DNA from: Methylibium sp.
GTDB lineage: Bacteria > Pseudomonadota > Gammaproteobacteria > Burkholderiales > Burkholderiaceae_C
Reading direction: 5' to 3'
Length of the DNA stretch: 64,000 nt
NCBI GenBank assembly: GCA_013824165.1
Contig: PNNH01000015.1
Location: forward strand, 23,664-87,663
Made by a program: the position numbers and the translations under genes. Below, one piece after another: positions 7,176-17,382 of the stretch. Every line of letters starts with the position of its first letter. The stretch's first letter is position 1. Under the pieces are notes generated by a model. It was not told the origin of the DNA and searched no databases. It worked only from the letters and a program-made list of their open reading frames with translations.

Positions 7176-8987
7176 TCAGAACTCGCTCCAGTCGCCGTCA
7201 GCAGCGGGTGCTGCCGGTTTGCTGGTGGCGCGCGGCGCCGGGGCTGGAGATGGCGATGGGGGGCTGCTGCGCGGCGCTGCCGGGCTGCCGCTGGCGCCAG
7301 GCGTCGGCTTGCTGCTGCTGGCCGAGACCGGCTTGGCATGTTTCGCCGGGGCGGCCTTGGGCGTGATGTTGGCGGCGGGCTTGTGCGCTGGCTTGTGGCT
7401 CGGCGCCGCCGGTGCCGCCTTGCTGAAACCCTGCTGCTGGGCGGCCAGCTTGAAGCTCGCCACGGCCTGCAGCAGGCGGGAGGCCTGAGCCTTCAGGCTC
7501 TCGCTGGCGGCGGCACTTTCTTCCACCAGCGCCGCATTCTGCTGCGTGGCGCGGTCAAGCTGGGTGACGGCTTCGCCGACCTGGGCGATGCCGGCGCTCT
7601 GCTCGACGCTGGCGCTGCTGATCTCGCCGACGATGTCGGCCACGCGCTGCACCGAGCTGACGATGTCCTGCATGGTCTGGCCGGCACGGTCCACCAGCTG
7701 CGTGCCGCTCTGCACACGCTCGACCGAAGCGCTGATCAGGCTCTTGATTTCCTTGGCGGCATCGGCGCTGCGCTGGGCCAGGCTGCGCACCTCGCTGGCC
7801 ACCACCGCGAAGCCACGGCCCTGCTCACCGGCGCGGGCGGCTTCCACCGCGGCGTTCAGCGCCAGGATATTGGTCTGGAAGGCGATGCCGTCGATCACGG
7901 TGATGATGTCGGCGATGCGCTTGGAGCTGTCCTCGATGCCGCGCATCGTGCTCACCACCTCGCCCACCACCTGGCCGCCGTTGCGCGCCACCTCGCTGGC
8001 ACTCTGCGCCAGCTGGTTGGCGGTCTGCGCGCTGTCGGCGTTCTGGCGTACGGTGGCGCTGAGTTGTTCCATCGTCGCCGAGGTTTCCTCCAGCGACGAG
8101 GCCTGGTCTTCTGTGCGGGCCGACAGGTCGGCATTGCCCTGCGCAATCTCGGCGCTGGCGGTGGCCACCGATTCGGAGCCCTCGCGCACATTGCCGACCG
8201 TGGCGATCAGGCTCTGCTGCATGCGCTGCATCGCCGCCAGCAGCTGCGCGGTTTCATCCTTGCCGCGCACCTCGATGCGCTGGCTCAGATCTCCATCCGC
8301 CACGCGGTCGGCCGCGTTGACGGCCTCGGCCAGCGGACGAGTGATGGCACGCATCAGTGCGATGGCCAGGGCGATACCCACGCCGGCCGCCGCGAGCGTC
8401 ACCAGCAGCAGCCATAGGGAGGCCGACTTGAAGATGGATTCGCCATGGGCCGCCGATTCGTCGGCGCCGTCGGCCTGGAACTTCACCATCGCGTCGATGT
8501 TCTTGCTGAGATCCAGATAGGTCTGGCGGGCCACGCCGCCGACGATCTCCTGGGCGCCGAAGGAGTTGCCCTCGCGCTGGGTCAGGATGGCACGCTGGGT
8601 ATGGCCCTGATACGCCTGCCACTTGGCTTTGAAGGCTTCAAAGTCCTTGCGCTCCTGCTCGTCGACGATCAGCTTCTCGTAAGCGGCCGCATTCGTCTGC
8701 ATGCCGGCTAGCGCAGCCTTCATATTGTCTTCGCCGATCTTGGCCTGCTCGGGCGACATATTGGACATGGCCTGCAGCACGCCGATGCGGTAGTCCGACG
8801 CGTTGACCTCGATGGAGTAGGCCAGGCGCGTGGCCGGCAGCCAGTTGCCGCTGATCTCGCGCGACTCCTCATGGATGATCAGCATGCGCGAGTAGGCAAA
8901 GATCGCCAGACCCGCCAGCAGCAGCACCATGAGGGCAAAGGCGAGCGCCAGCTTGGCGCCGATGCGTAGATTCTGGAACGACTGCAT
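7176..8987 (-). CDS. Methyl-accepting chemotaxis protein (4HB type)
   Basis: Transmembrane chemoreceptor, 603 residues from [17 protein letters not shown]. That start is preferred over an upstream in-frame ATG because AGGAGAG lies just before it and a first membrane helix follows (about residues 12-32). A four-helix-bundle periplasmic domain comes next, then a second helix near residues 185-215, a HAMP domain ([21 protein letters not shown]) and the methyl-accepting signalling domain with the hairpin tip [20 protein letters not shown]. The C-terminus is a long Pro/Ala/Lys/Ser-rich linker ending in DWSEF, resembling the NWETF-type pentapeptide that tethers CheR/CheB. No chemotaxis genes adjoin it. 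Ligand unknown; proximity to urea and purine genes is only suggestive. Confidence 0.93.
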   Translation of the reverse strand: MQSFQNLRIGAKLALAFALMVLLLAGLAIFAYSRMLIIHEESREISGNWLPATRLAYSIEVNASDYRIGVLQAMSNMSPEQAKIGEDNMKAALAGMQTNAAAYEKLIVDEQERKDFEAFKAKWQAYQGHTQRAILTQREGNSFGAQEIVGGVARQTYLDLSKNIDAMVKFQADGADESAAHGESIFKSASLWLLLVTLAAAGVGIALAIALMRAITRPLAEAVNAADRVADGDLSQRIEVRGKDETAQLLAAMQRMQQSLIATVGNVREGSESVATASAEIAQGNADLSARTEDQASSLEETSATMEQLSATVRQNADSAQTANQLAQSASEVARNGGQVVGEVVSTMRGIEDSSKRIADIITVIDGIAFQTNILALNAAVEAARAGEQGRGFAVVASEVRSLAQRSADAAKEIKSLISASVERVQSGTQLVDRAGQTMQDIVSSVQRVADIVGEISSASVEQSAGIAQVGEAVTQLDRATQQNAALVEESAAASESLKAQASRLLQAVASFKLAAQQQGFSKAAPAAPSHKPAHKPAANITPKAAPAKHAKPVSASSSKPTPGASGSPAAPRSSPPSPSPAPAPRATSKPAAPAADGDWSEF

Positions 8988-9071
8988 ATGCTCTCCTGGC
9001 AGAGGACGGCCTCGCGCTCGGGAGTGCGCCGCAGACCGTAACAGGGATGCATCATCCCCGTGCCGGCCCAT

Positions 9072-9098
9072 CCCGAAGCCCTGATGAAGGGCCTCGGG
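9072..9098. terminator. Hairpin downstream of the prolyl oligopeptidase gene
   Basis: CCCGA-GCCC pairs with GGGC-TCGGG around a short loop with one internal mismatch. It lies between the peptidase stop and the chemoreceptor start, both on the minus strand. There is no U-tract, so termination is only a possibility. Confidence 0.3.
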
Positions 9099-9155
9099 AG
9101 CAGCCAATTTGTCCTCAGCGCCGGAGCGCTGTGCGGCGGTGCCGCCTGAGGGCGC

Positions 9156-11297
<2,142 letters not shown>

Positions 11298-11634
11298 GCT
11301 TTGGAGTTCCTTGCCGGCCGATGGGCTGGCGCGGGCAGCAGTATCAGCCAAAAGCAGCGAGGGCTGCGGCCGCTTGGCCTATTTGCCCGCCGGCTGCAAG
11401 CCATGGTGCGCCAGCCTTGTCTGTCAGTTGCGCTGATCGCGCAGGCCAGTCAGAACCGTCGGGAGGCGATCCAGCATGGGCTTGGGCAGCGCCAGCGAGA
11501 TCAAGGCGCACCGGAGGTGGCTGTTGGGTGGCTGCCTGGCGATGTGCAGGCTGGCGGCCATCTCCGGCAGCTGCTGCTGCCACCAGGGCGGACCACTTGC
11601 CGAGAGAAAGGACACATCGACGCGGCCGGGCAGC
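11298..11634. other. Region without a recognisable intact gene
   Basis: Between the peptidase start and the IS110 remnant. A minus-strand open frame at about 11424-11615 ends in ALPKPMLDRLPTVLTGLRD and has protein-like composition. It could be the 3' end of a lost gene, but no family was recognised. Nothing else is supported here apart from the peptidase promoter, which must lie in it. Confidence 0.4.
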
Positions 11635-12076
11635 AGCTTGGACGCTCAAACGGACAGCAACGACTTCGCTTTAGCGGATGCGCCGCGCGATGGCGAGGTC
11701 CGCCATGTCGGCAGCACCGGCGCTGAACTGGGCTCACTGGACAAGGCGCCGCGCCGTCTGCTCAGCCTCGGCAAGCCCCTCCGGCTGCGTGAGCTGGCGC
11801 CACATCCGCGCGCAGGGCTGGCACTGCGAGGTGGTCGCGCCCTCGTCGATCGCCCGGCCCAGCAGCGACCGAGTAAAGACAGATCGGCGCGATGGCTTGC
11901 AGCTGGCTAGGCAGGCTCGCTCGGGCGAGCCTGCCGTGGTAAGCGTCCCCGCCGAGGTGGACGAGGCGGTGCATGATCTTGTGTGCGCACGAGGAAACAC
12001 TTTGCGCGAGCAGCGTAATGGGCACTATCGCCTGAAGGCCCTGCTGCTGCAAGCCGCATGCGGCCTCAGCGCCTAG
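11635..12076 (+). pseudogene. IS110-family transposase remnant (frameshifted, truncated)
   Basis: Translation from 11635 reads SLDAQTDSNDFALADAPRDG and then GEVRHVGSTGAELGSLDKA, matching the N-terminal RuvC-like DEDD domain start of IS110/IS1111 transposases. Near 11790 the homology jumps frame and resumes as GWHCEVVAPSSIARPSSD and RVKTDRRDGLQLARQARSGE, then AEVDEAVHDLVCARG and YRLKALLLQ, ending at a stop at 12076. The C-terminal half with the serine tnp domain is missing. No ends of the element could be delimited. The copy is non-functional. Confidence 0.85.
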
Positions 12077-12279
12077 ACCTAAGGCGCCCTGCGACGAACA
12101 CGTGGCTTGAGGTGCCCAACGCTCGCACATCAACAGGAGCAACGGGCGCGCATCCACTTCGGGAGGCACTTAACGGGCTCTGTCACGTTCCTCCAGAATT
12201 CATCAGCAGCGCTGGGGCTGAGGTCTTTCCGCTGGACAGGGGCGGCTATATGTCACCGCTCAGGCCCTCGAGGATCCGT
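12077..12279. other. Non-coding stretch between IS110 remnant and AraC gene
   Basis: About 200 bp without a supported gene. It follows the truncated end of the IS110-like frame and precedes the convergent stop of the AraC-type regulator. It may contain decayed transposon DNA, but no motif was recognised. Confidence 0.4.
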
Positions 12280-13209
12280 TCACAACGGCGCGACAGGCAC
12301 GCAGATCTGGCACGTGAAATCGCCCGTTTCTTCGTCGTACGTCGCGTCCGGTGGGTACAACTCAAAACACGGCCTCCCGTCGAGTTGCAGGCCGCTGGTG
12401 GGAAGCCAGTCGCGCAGCAGCCTGGACCAAGCCATGCCAATCTCGCTTGCGGGGCCCGAGTAGTCAACAACAGCGTACATGCCGCCGGGTAAGGTTGCCC
12501 GCAACGCGTTGCCGCTGAGTAGTGACTTCTCTGCTACTTCGATGCAGGCGTCGTACCGGCACTTCGCTGGTGAAGTGATGCTCGGATCATCGTGGCTGAT
12601 GCCGTAGCGGGAAGCCCCCAGGAGAGAGTTGGCGACCATCCATGGGTAGACGGTCTCCTGCCAGAACTGGCCTACTGTGTCACCGTAGGGCCCTAGATGG
12701 CGGAGGTAGGCAATGTGGACGGGCTTTAAGGTTTTGAGACTAACTTGCATGGCTTGCTCCGAGTCAGGTTGAATGGAGTCGCCATGGTGCTGCGAGTGGT
12801 TGAAACCGCCCTGATTTCCATTGCCTTTCGCCTGACCAAGATTGCTATGTTCGGCTTGTCTGGGCGCGCATCGTCGCCAAGCAGACGGCGCAGAACCGAA
12901 ATGGGCCCGGAAGGCCCTGCTGAACGCCTCGGCTGAACCAAACCCAACCGATAGGGCGACGTCAAGGACGCTCAAGGCCGGCTGAGCAGCTAGCCGTGCC
13001 GCACCAATTTCCACACGCCGCCGCCGCAAAAACTCCCCCAGCCGCTCTCCCGTCCACGCGGCGAAAAGCCTATGGAAGTGGTACGGAGAGAACGCTGCCA
13101 CCGCAGCGAGCGCATTGAGGTCAAGCTCGTTTGCGATGTTGTTGTCGATGTGCTGAAGTACGCGATGCATTCGCGCGTCATAGACAGCTCGACTGGAGCG
13201 GTGGGTCAT
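12280..13209 (-). CDS. AraC-family regulator with GyrI-like effector domain
   Basis: Predicted transcription factor of the Rob/SoxS-like class with a small-molecule-binding domain, 309 residues from MTHRSSRAVYDARMHRVLQH. The N-terminal double helix-turn-helix (about residues 10-110) has FSPYHFHRLFAAWTGE and the second-HTH motif DVALSVGFGSAEAFSRAFR. After a Gln/Asn/His-rich linker, the C-terminal half (from about residue 155) is a GyrI/SbmC fold: LKTLKPVHIAYLRHLGPYGD and PGGMYAVVDYSGPASEIG. Upstream in-frame starts exist; no strong Shine-Dalgarno discriminates them. The base and codon composition look less GC-biased than the flanks. The gene sits between two transposase remnants, suggesting acquisition by transfer. 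Ligand and targets unknown. Confidence 0.85.
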   Translation of the reverse strand: MTHRSSRAVYDARMHRVLQHIDNNIANELDLNALAAVAAFSPYHFHRLFAAWTGERLGEFLRRRRVEIGAARLAAQPALSVLDVALSVGFGSAEAFSRAFRAHFGSAPSAWRRCAPRQAEHSNLGQAKGNGNQGGFNHSQHHGDSIQPDSEQAMQVSLKTLKPVHIAYLRHLGPYGDTVGQFWQETVYPWMVANSLLGASRYGISHDDPSITSPAKCRYDACIEVAEKSLLSGNALRATLPGGMYAVVDYSGPASEIGMAWSRLLRDWLPTSGLQLDGRPCFELYPPDATYDEETGDFTCQICVPVAPL

Positions 13210-13319
13210 TTTGACGTCTAGCGGTGAAGCTTCAATAGGTTGGATCAGTTGTTCATCCGGACTGGGTTCGAGCGACTGGACGCCGCCAAACACACCGCCC
13301 ACTGCAGCGCCAGCACCGG

Positions 13320-13768
13320 ATCAACAGCCATAAGCATGCCCGACTTGCGCGCGCCCGCTGCATCGAGAGGGCCAAGCAGATCATCAGAGGCGGGCTCAGC
13401 GCCCCTGAAGCCGCCGCTGCGCGGGTCGGGGAGTTTTTCTGGCCGGCGGTGGGGCCTTCCATCGACGAGGACGCCAGCCTGGCCTGCTCGGCCATGCATC
13501 CGGACGAGACGAAGGCGCAAACGCCTATGCCCCTGAGGAACTTCGTGGCGTCTGGCGCAAGGATGGGGCCAGCGTGCAGCGGCTGCTTACCGACAACGGC
13601 TCAGCCATCCGCACACAGAAGTTCCGTCAGGCCAGCCAGGAACTTGGCACAGCGCACTCAGCCTTGGCGCAGTGAAAGCATCGCCACAGTTGCCAGCGTT
13701 CGCCCAGCGGCATCGGTGGCTTGCCGCCCGCCTCCAGACTCAGCTCGTCAAGCAAAAAAGCGCTTGCT
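13320..13768 (+). pseudogene. IS481-family transposase remnant with internal deletions
   Basis: Pieces of an IS481 transposase occur in order but in shifting frames. First the N-terminal HTH start NSHKHARLARARCIERAKQ with GLSAPEAAAA, then the catalytic-core segment ACSAMHPDETKAQ, then RLLTDNGSAIRTQKFRQA (the DDE TDNG motif), and finally the C-terminal signature SGIGGLPPASRLSSS. About half of the usual length is missing, including most of the HTH-to-core region and the last catalytic Glu region. It is non-functional. It ends about 10 bp before the stop of the convergent ureD gene. Confidence 0.85.
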
Positions 13769-13778
13769 AGCGGTTCTG

Positions 13779-14612
13779 TCAGGTGCGCCAGATGCGCGGC
13801 GCGCAGGGCGCCAGTTGCCAGGCCAGCTGGCGCCAGGCGGCCCAGACTTCAGTGAGCAAGCCCATCACCGGCTCCACCCGCGCGCCCAGCACCCGCAGCA
13901 CGACGATGCCGGGCTCGGGTGCGGTGCTGCCAGATGTGGCGGCCAGCGCGTGGCGGCTGCTGATGTCGCGAGCGGATTCCAGCAAGGCCTCGCGCCTCGC
14001 ACCGAGCATCGCTTGGCCGGCGGCGAACCACAGGCTGCCCATCACGCTGTGGCCGGCCAGGCCCAGTGGTGAGTGCAGCAGCGCTAGATCGTCGGCGGCG
14101 ATGCGCCCGCGCTCCAGCCAGCGGCCGGGCAGTTCCAGGTGTTGGGTGTAGTGGCCGCGCTCGAAGGGCCGCTCGGCGGCAGGCAGGCCCAGGGCCAGCA
14201 GGTCCCAGCCCATCATCTCTGCGCCGGGGGCGAGGTCAAATCGCAGCTGGTTCTCGCCCAACGCACCGTCATAGATCAGGGTTTCCAGCGGCAGCCATTC
14301 CAGCCGCGTGCCAGCTTCCAGCCTTGCCACCAGGCTCTGGCAGGCGGTCTCGCCGGCACTGCGGTAGAAGCGCGCGGCGCTCGGGGTGGTGATCAGCGCA
14401 TGGCTGCCCTGGGCCAAGTTGATGGCGATGTCGAGCCGGTCGCCGCCCACCATGCCGCCGGGCGGATGCACCAGCACATGGTGGCAGACGCCAGGCCCTT
14501 CGGGATACAGGCGCTGCAGCACCCGCAAGGGACCGTCATGCAGATCCAGCGCAATGCAGCGGCCGGTGTCATCGCGGCGGTAGTCGAGTTTCAGATGTCC
14601 GTGCCAGCTCAT
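13779..14612 (-). CDS. ureD: Urease accessory protein UreD
   Basis: UreD/UreH scaffolds nickel insertion into urease together with UreF and UreG. The 277-residue product from MSWHGHLKLDYRRDD has the family blocks VLVHPPGGMVGGDRLDI, HALITTPSAARFYRS and LEWLPLETLIYDGA, normal length (about 275-285) and no frame damage. In Burkholderiales ureD normally heads ureABCEFG. Here the region downstream of its stop is an IS481 remnant and the upstream neighbour is a porin gene, so it is an orphan within this window. Urease structural genes may lie elsewhere, in which case it remains functional, or have been lost. Confidence 0.92.
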   Translation of the reverse strand: MSWHGHLKLDYRRDDTGRCIALDLHDGPLRVLQRLYPEGPGVCHHVLVHPPGGMVGGDRLDIAINLAQGSHALITTPSAARFYRSAGETACQSLVARLEAGTRLEWLPLETLIYDGALGENQLRFDLAPGAEMMGWDLLALGLPAAERPFERGHYTQHLELPGRWLERGRIAADDLALLHSPLGLAGHSVMGSLWFAAGQAMLGARREALLESARDISSRHALAATSGSTAPEPGIVVLRVLGARVEPVMGLLTEVWAAWRQLAWQLAPCAPRIWRT

Positions 14613-14737
14613 GGGCGCAGGGTAGCAAACAGGCGGGGCGAGACAAGACGGGCCGGCGGGTGCCTGGGGGAGGCACCGGCCGGCCCGGAAGGTTGCAGGT
14701 TCAGCCACGACGCCTTATGGCAGCGTGGCGTGGACCT

Positions 14738-15712
14738 TTAGAAACGATGGCGGATGCCGGCGCCGTAGCTGACGCCGCTGCTCAGGCCCGTCAGCTTGTC
14801 GCTCATATAGGCGGCGTAGACGTCGGTGCGCTTGGACAGGAAATAGTCATAGCCGACCGTGAAGGTCTTGCGGTCGGCGCCGGCCGAGGCCGAGATGCGG
14901 CCGTACTGCGCCAGCAGCTTGCCGCCGCCCATCGGCACGGCCACGCCCACATTGGTGAGCTTGTAGTCGCGCTTGGTGGTGCTGTTTTCGACATCGCTGT
15001 ACTGGCCGAACAGCTTAGCGGCGCCGAAGTCGTAGGACGCAGCCAGCTGCATCGTTTCGGTGTCGTCCACCGTCGCGCCCTTGGCCACCTTCTGATACAC
15101 GGCCGAGGCCGCGAAGGCTCCGGCGCCGTAGCCTGCATTGGCGCCCCAGTTGCGGCCGCCTGCGCCTTCACCGGCAGCGGCGATCACGCCGGCGCTGAAG
15201 CCGCCGATCTTCGGTGCGATGTAGTGCACCGAGTCGCTCCAGCCGGTGTCGCCGGTGGCAGTGCCGCTGGTGAAGGTGTGGCGGATGGCCGGCGAGAAGC
15301 CGAAGGAGTCGCCGAAGGCATTGAAGGACAGCGTGCTGACGAACAGCGGCGTGGTGTTGCGGCCCATCTTGAGCGTGCCCAGCTCCTTGCTGCTCAGCGC
15401 GACGAAGGCGCTGCGTGCCCACATCGCGTCGCCGTTGAAGCGGCCGGCAGTGCCGCCGTCGGCGAGCAGGAAGCTCTCCATTGCGAAGCTGGCCGTCATG
15501 CCGCCGCCCAGGTCTTCACGGCCGGAAAAGCCGATGAAGCTGGTCGTCATGCTGCCGCTCTCGGTCTTCTTGATCGCCTTCCCACCTGGGGCCTTGAACG
15601 AGCCGACGCTCAGGTCCATCAGGCCATAGAGCGAGACGCTGGACTGTGCCTGCGCGGCTGCGCCAAGCAGGGCCAGCACGGCGGCCGCAACGATCTTGTT
15701 GGAGGTCTTCAT
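14738..15712 (-). CDS. Outer-membrane porin (Porin_4, Gram-negative trimeric type)
   Basis: General diffusion porin, 324 residues. It has a signal peptide (MKTSNKIVAAAVLALLGAAA, cleavage after QAQ), the first beta strand SSVSLYGLMDLSVG, the characteristic SRFIGFSGREDLGGG-like block (here TTSFIGFSGREDLGGGM), FALLEPTLTMG-equivalent constriction-loop region, and the mandatory terminal phenylalanine (GAGIRHRF). AAGGA precedes the ATG. It lies next to ABC importer genes and may supply outer-membrane passage for their substrate; that link is inference from proximity. Confidence 0.92.
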   Translation of the reverse strand: MKTSNKIVAAAVLALLGAAAQAQSSVSLYGLMDLSVGSFKAPGGKAIKKTESGSMTTSFIGFSGREDLGGGMTASFAMESFLLADGGTAGRFNGDAMWARSAFVALSSKELGTLKMGRNTTPLFVSTLSFNAFGDSFGFSPAIRHTFTSGTATGDTGWSDSVHYIAPKIGGFSAGVIAAAGEGAGGRNWGANAGYGAGAFAASAVYQKVAKGATVDDTETMQLAASYDFGAAKLFGQYSDVENSTTKRDYKLTNVGVAVPMGGGKLLAQYGRISASAGADRKTFTVGYDYFLSKRTDVYAAYMSDKLTGLSSGVSYGAGIRHRF

Positions 15713-15775
15713 CGGAGAGATTCCTTGTTTATGGTTGGAAGTGAGAGCAGGGAAATTGGGAAACGTGGCGTGGAC

Positions 15776-16564
15776 TCAGTGGTTCTCACCACCGCGGTGC
15801 GCCCAGCCGGTCAGGCGGCGCTCCATCAACGCGAACAGCTCGTACATCAGCATCGCCATCGCGCCGACCACCACCAGGCCGGCGAAGGCCAGGCCCATCT
15901 GCATCGAGGCGCCGGCGGAGATCAGCAGATAGCCGATGCCTTCGTTCGATGCGGTCATCTCGGACACGGTGGTGCCGACGAAGGCCAGCGTGATCGCCAC
16001 CTTCAGCGCGGCGAAGAAGTAGGGCATGGAGCGCGGCAGGCCGATCTTCATCAGCACGTCCCAGCGCCTGGCGCCCAGCACCCGCAGCACGTCCTCCAGC
16101 TCGGGCTCCAGCGTGGCCAGGCCAGTGGCGATATTGACCATGATGGGGAAGAAGCTGATCAGAAAGGCCGTCAGGATGGCCGGCCCGACGCCGATGCCGA
16201 ACCACACCACCAGGATGGGCACGAAGGCCGCCTTGGGCAGCGCATTGAAGCCGGTCATCAGCGGGTACATCGCCTTGTAGGCCAGTTGCGAGCTGCCCAT
16301 CAGGAAGCCCAGCAGCACGCCCACCACGATGGCGATGCCGAAGCCCGCCACCGTGACCCAGAAGGTGCGCCAGGCGTGGCCGAGGATGGTGGTGTGATGC
16401 TCGGCCACCGCCTGTGCGATCGCCCAGGGGCTGGGGAAGATGAACTCCGAGACCTGCAGCGCGCTGCACAACACCTGCCACAGCAGCACGATGGCCAGCA
16501 GCAGCAGCCAGGCGGCATAGCGCTGGAACAGCAGCTGGGGCTTCTTTCGACTCGTGCCGTTCAT
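15776..16564 (-). CDS. ABC transporter permease (SsuC/TauC/ThiX type)
   Basis: Inner-membrane permease of an importer of the nitrate/sulfonate/pyrimidine-precursor class, 262 residues with about six hydrophobic helices. The binding-protein-dependent transport EAA loop region reads LEDVLRVLGARRWDVLMKIGLP. The start overlaps the ATPase stop by 4 bp. Together with the two upstream genes it forms a complete importer operon (substrate-binding protein, ATPase, permease). Substrate is not evident from sequence. Confidence 0.88.
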   Translation of the reverse strand: MNGTSRKKPQLLFQRYAAWLLLLAIVLLWQVLCSALQVSEFIFPSPWAIAQAVAEHHTTILGHAWRTFWVTVAGFGIAIVVGVLLGFLMGSSQLAYKAMYPLMTGFNALPKAAFVPILVVWFGIGVGPAILTAFLISFFPIMVNIATGLATLEPELEDVLRVLGARRWDVLMKIGLPRSMPYFFAALKVAITLAFVGTTVSEMTASNEGIGYLLISAGASMQMGLAFAGLVVVGAMAMLMYELFALMERRLTGWAHRGGENH

Positions 16565-17382
16565 TGCGCCACCTCCGCGCCGCTTTTCCTGAGTGCGCCG
16601 ATATGGCCGCGCAGCTCGTGCACGATGGCAGTGAACTCGGGCGTGTAGGTCAGCTCCAGATCGCGCGGTCGCGGCAACTCGATCTCGCGCTTGTGCAGCA
16701 GGCGTCCGGGGCTCTTGCTCATCACGTAGACGGTGTCGGCCAGGAACACGCTTTCGCGCAGGTCATGCGTCACCAGGATCACATTGAAGCCCTTCTCAGC
16801 CTGCAGGTCGCGCAGCGCGCACCACAGCTCCTCGCGCGTGAAGGCGTCCAGCGCGCCGAAGGGCTCGTCCAGCAGCAGCAGCTGCGGCTCGTGGATCAGT
16901 GCGCGGCAGATGCTGGCGCGCTGCTGCATGCCGCCCGAGAGCTGCCAGGGGAACTTGTCCTCGTAGCCGGCCAGGCCGACGCTGGCCAGCAGCGCGCGGG
17001 CCCGTTCGGTGTATTCGGCTTTCTTCGCGCGCAGCTGGCTGCGGTGCGGCTCGACGATCTCCAGCGGCAGCATCACGTTCTGCAAGGTGGTGCGCCAGGG
17101 CAGCAGCGAAGCCGCCTGGAAAGCCATGCCGCTGATCTTCAGCGGACCGGTGACGGGCTGGCCGTCGACGAAGATCTCGCCGCGGCTGGGCTTCTTCAAG
17201 CCGGTGGCCAGCTTCATGAAGGTGGACTTGCCACAGCCGGAAGGGCCGACGATGGCGACGAACTCGCCGCGCTTGAGCGTCAGCGAGATGTCCTCGACGG
17301 CAAACTTTCCTTCAGCCCACAGCTGCTCGTTGTAAGCGAGCCAGACCCTTCGGAAATCGACAAAAGCGGGGTCGGCCGTCAT
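16561..17382 (-). CDS. ABC transporter ATP-binding protein (SsuB/TauB type)
   Basis: ATPase of the same importer, 273 residues from MTADPAFVDFRRVW. The ATG shares one base with the stop of the upstream binding-protein gene (TGATG), which fixes the start; a longer in-frame extension would overlap that gene. Walker A is GPSGCGKST, the signature LSGGMQQRASICRAL, Walker B LLLLDEPFGALD and the H-loop VTHDLRE. These are typical of the NitT/TauT family. Confidence 0.9.
   Translation of the reverse strand: MTADPAFVDFRRVWLAYNEQLWAEGKFAVEDISLTLKRGEFVAIVGPSGCGKSTFMKLATGLKKPSRGEIFVDGQPVTGPLKISGMAFQAASLLPWRTTLQNVMLPLEIVEPHRSQLRAKKAEYTERARALLASVGLAGYEDKFPWQLSGGMQQRASICRALIHEPQLLLLDEPFGALDAFTREELWCALRDLQAEKGFNVILVTHDLRESVFLADTVYVMSKSPGRLLHKREIELPRPRDLELTYTPEFTAIVHELRGHIGALRKSGAEVAQ

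Noticed and set aside
11424..11615. Minus-strand frame with protein-like end (ALPKPMLDRLPTVLTGLRD)
   Set aside because: Could be the tail of a lost gene, but no family was recognised and the start is uncertain, so not called as a gene.
14660..16648. Plus-strand open frame spanning porin and permease genes
   Set aside because: It crosses two well-supported minus-strand genes and their intergenic gap; composition is that of an antisense shadow.
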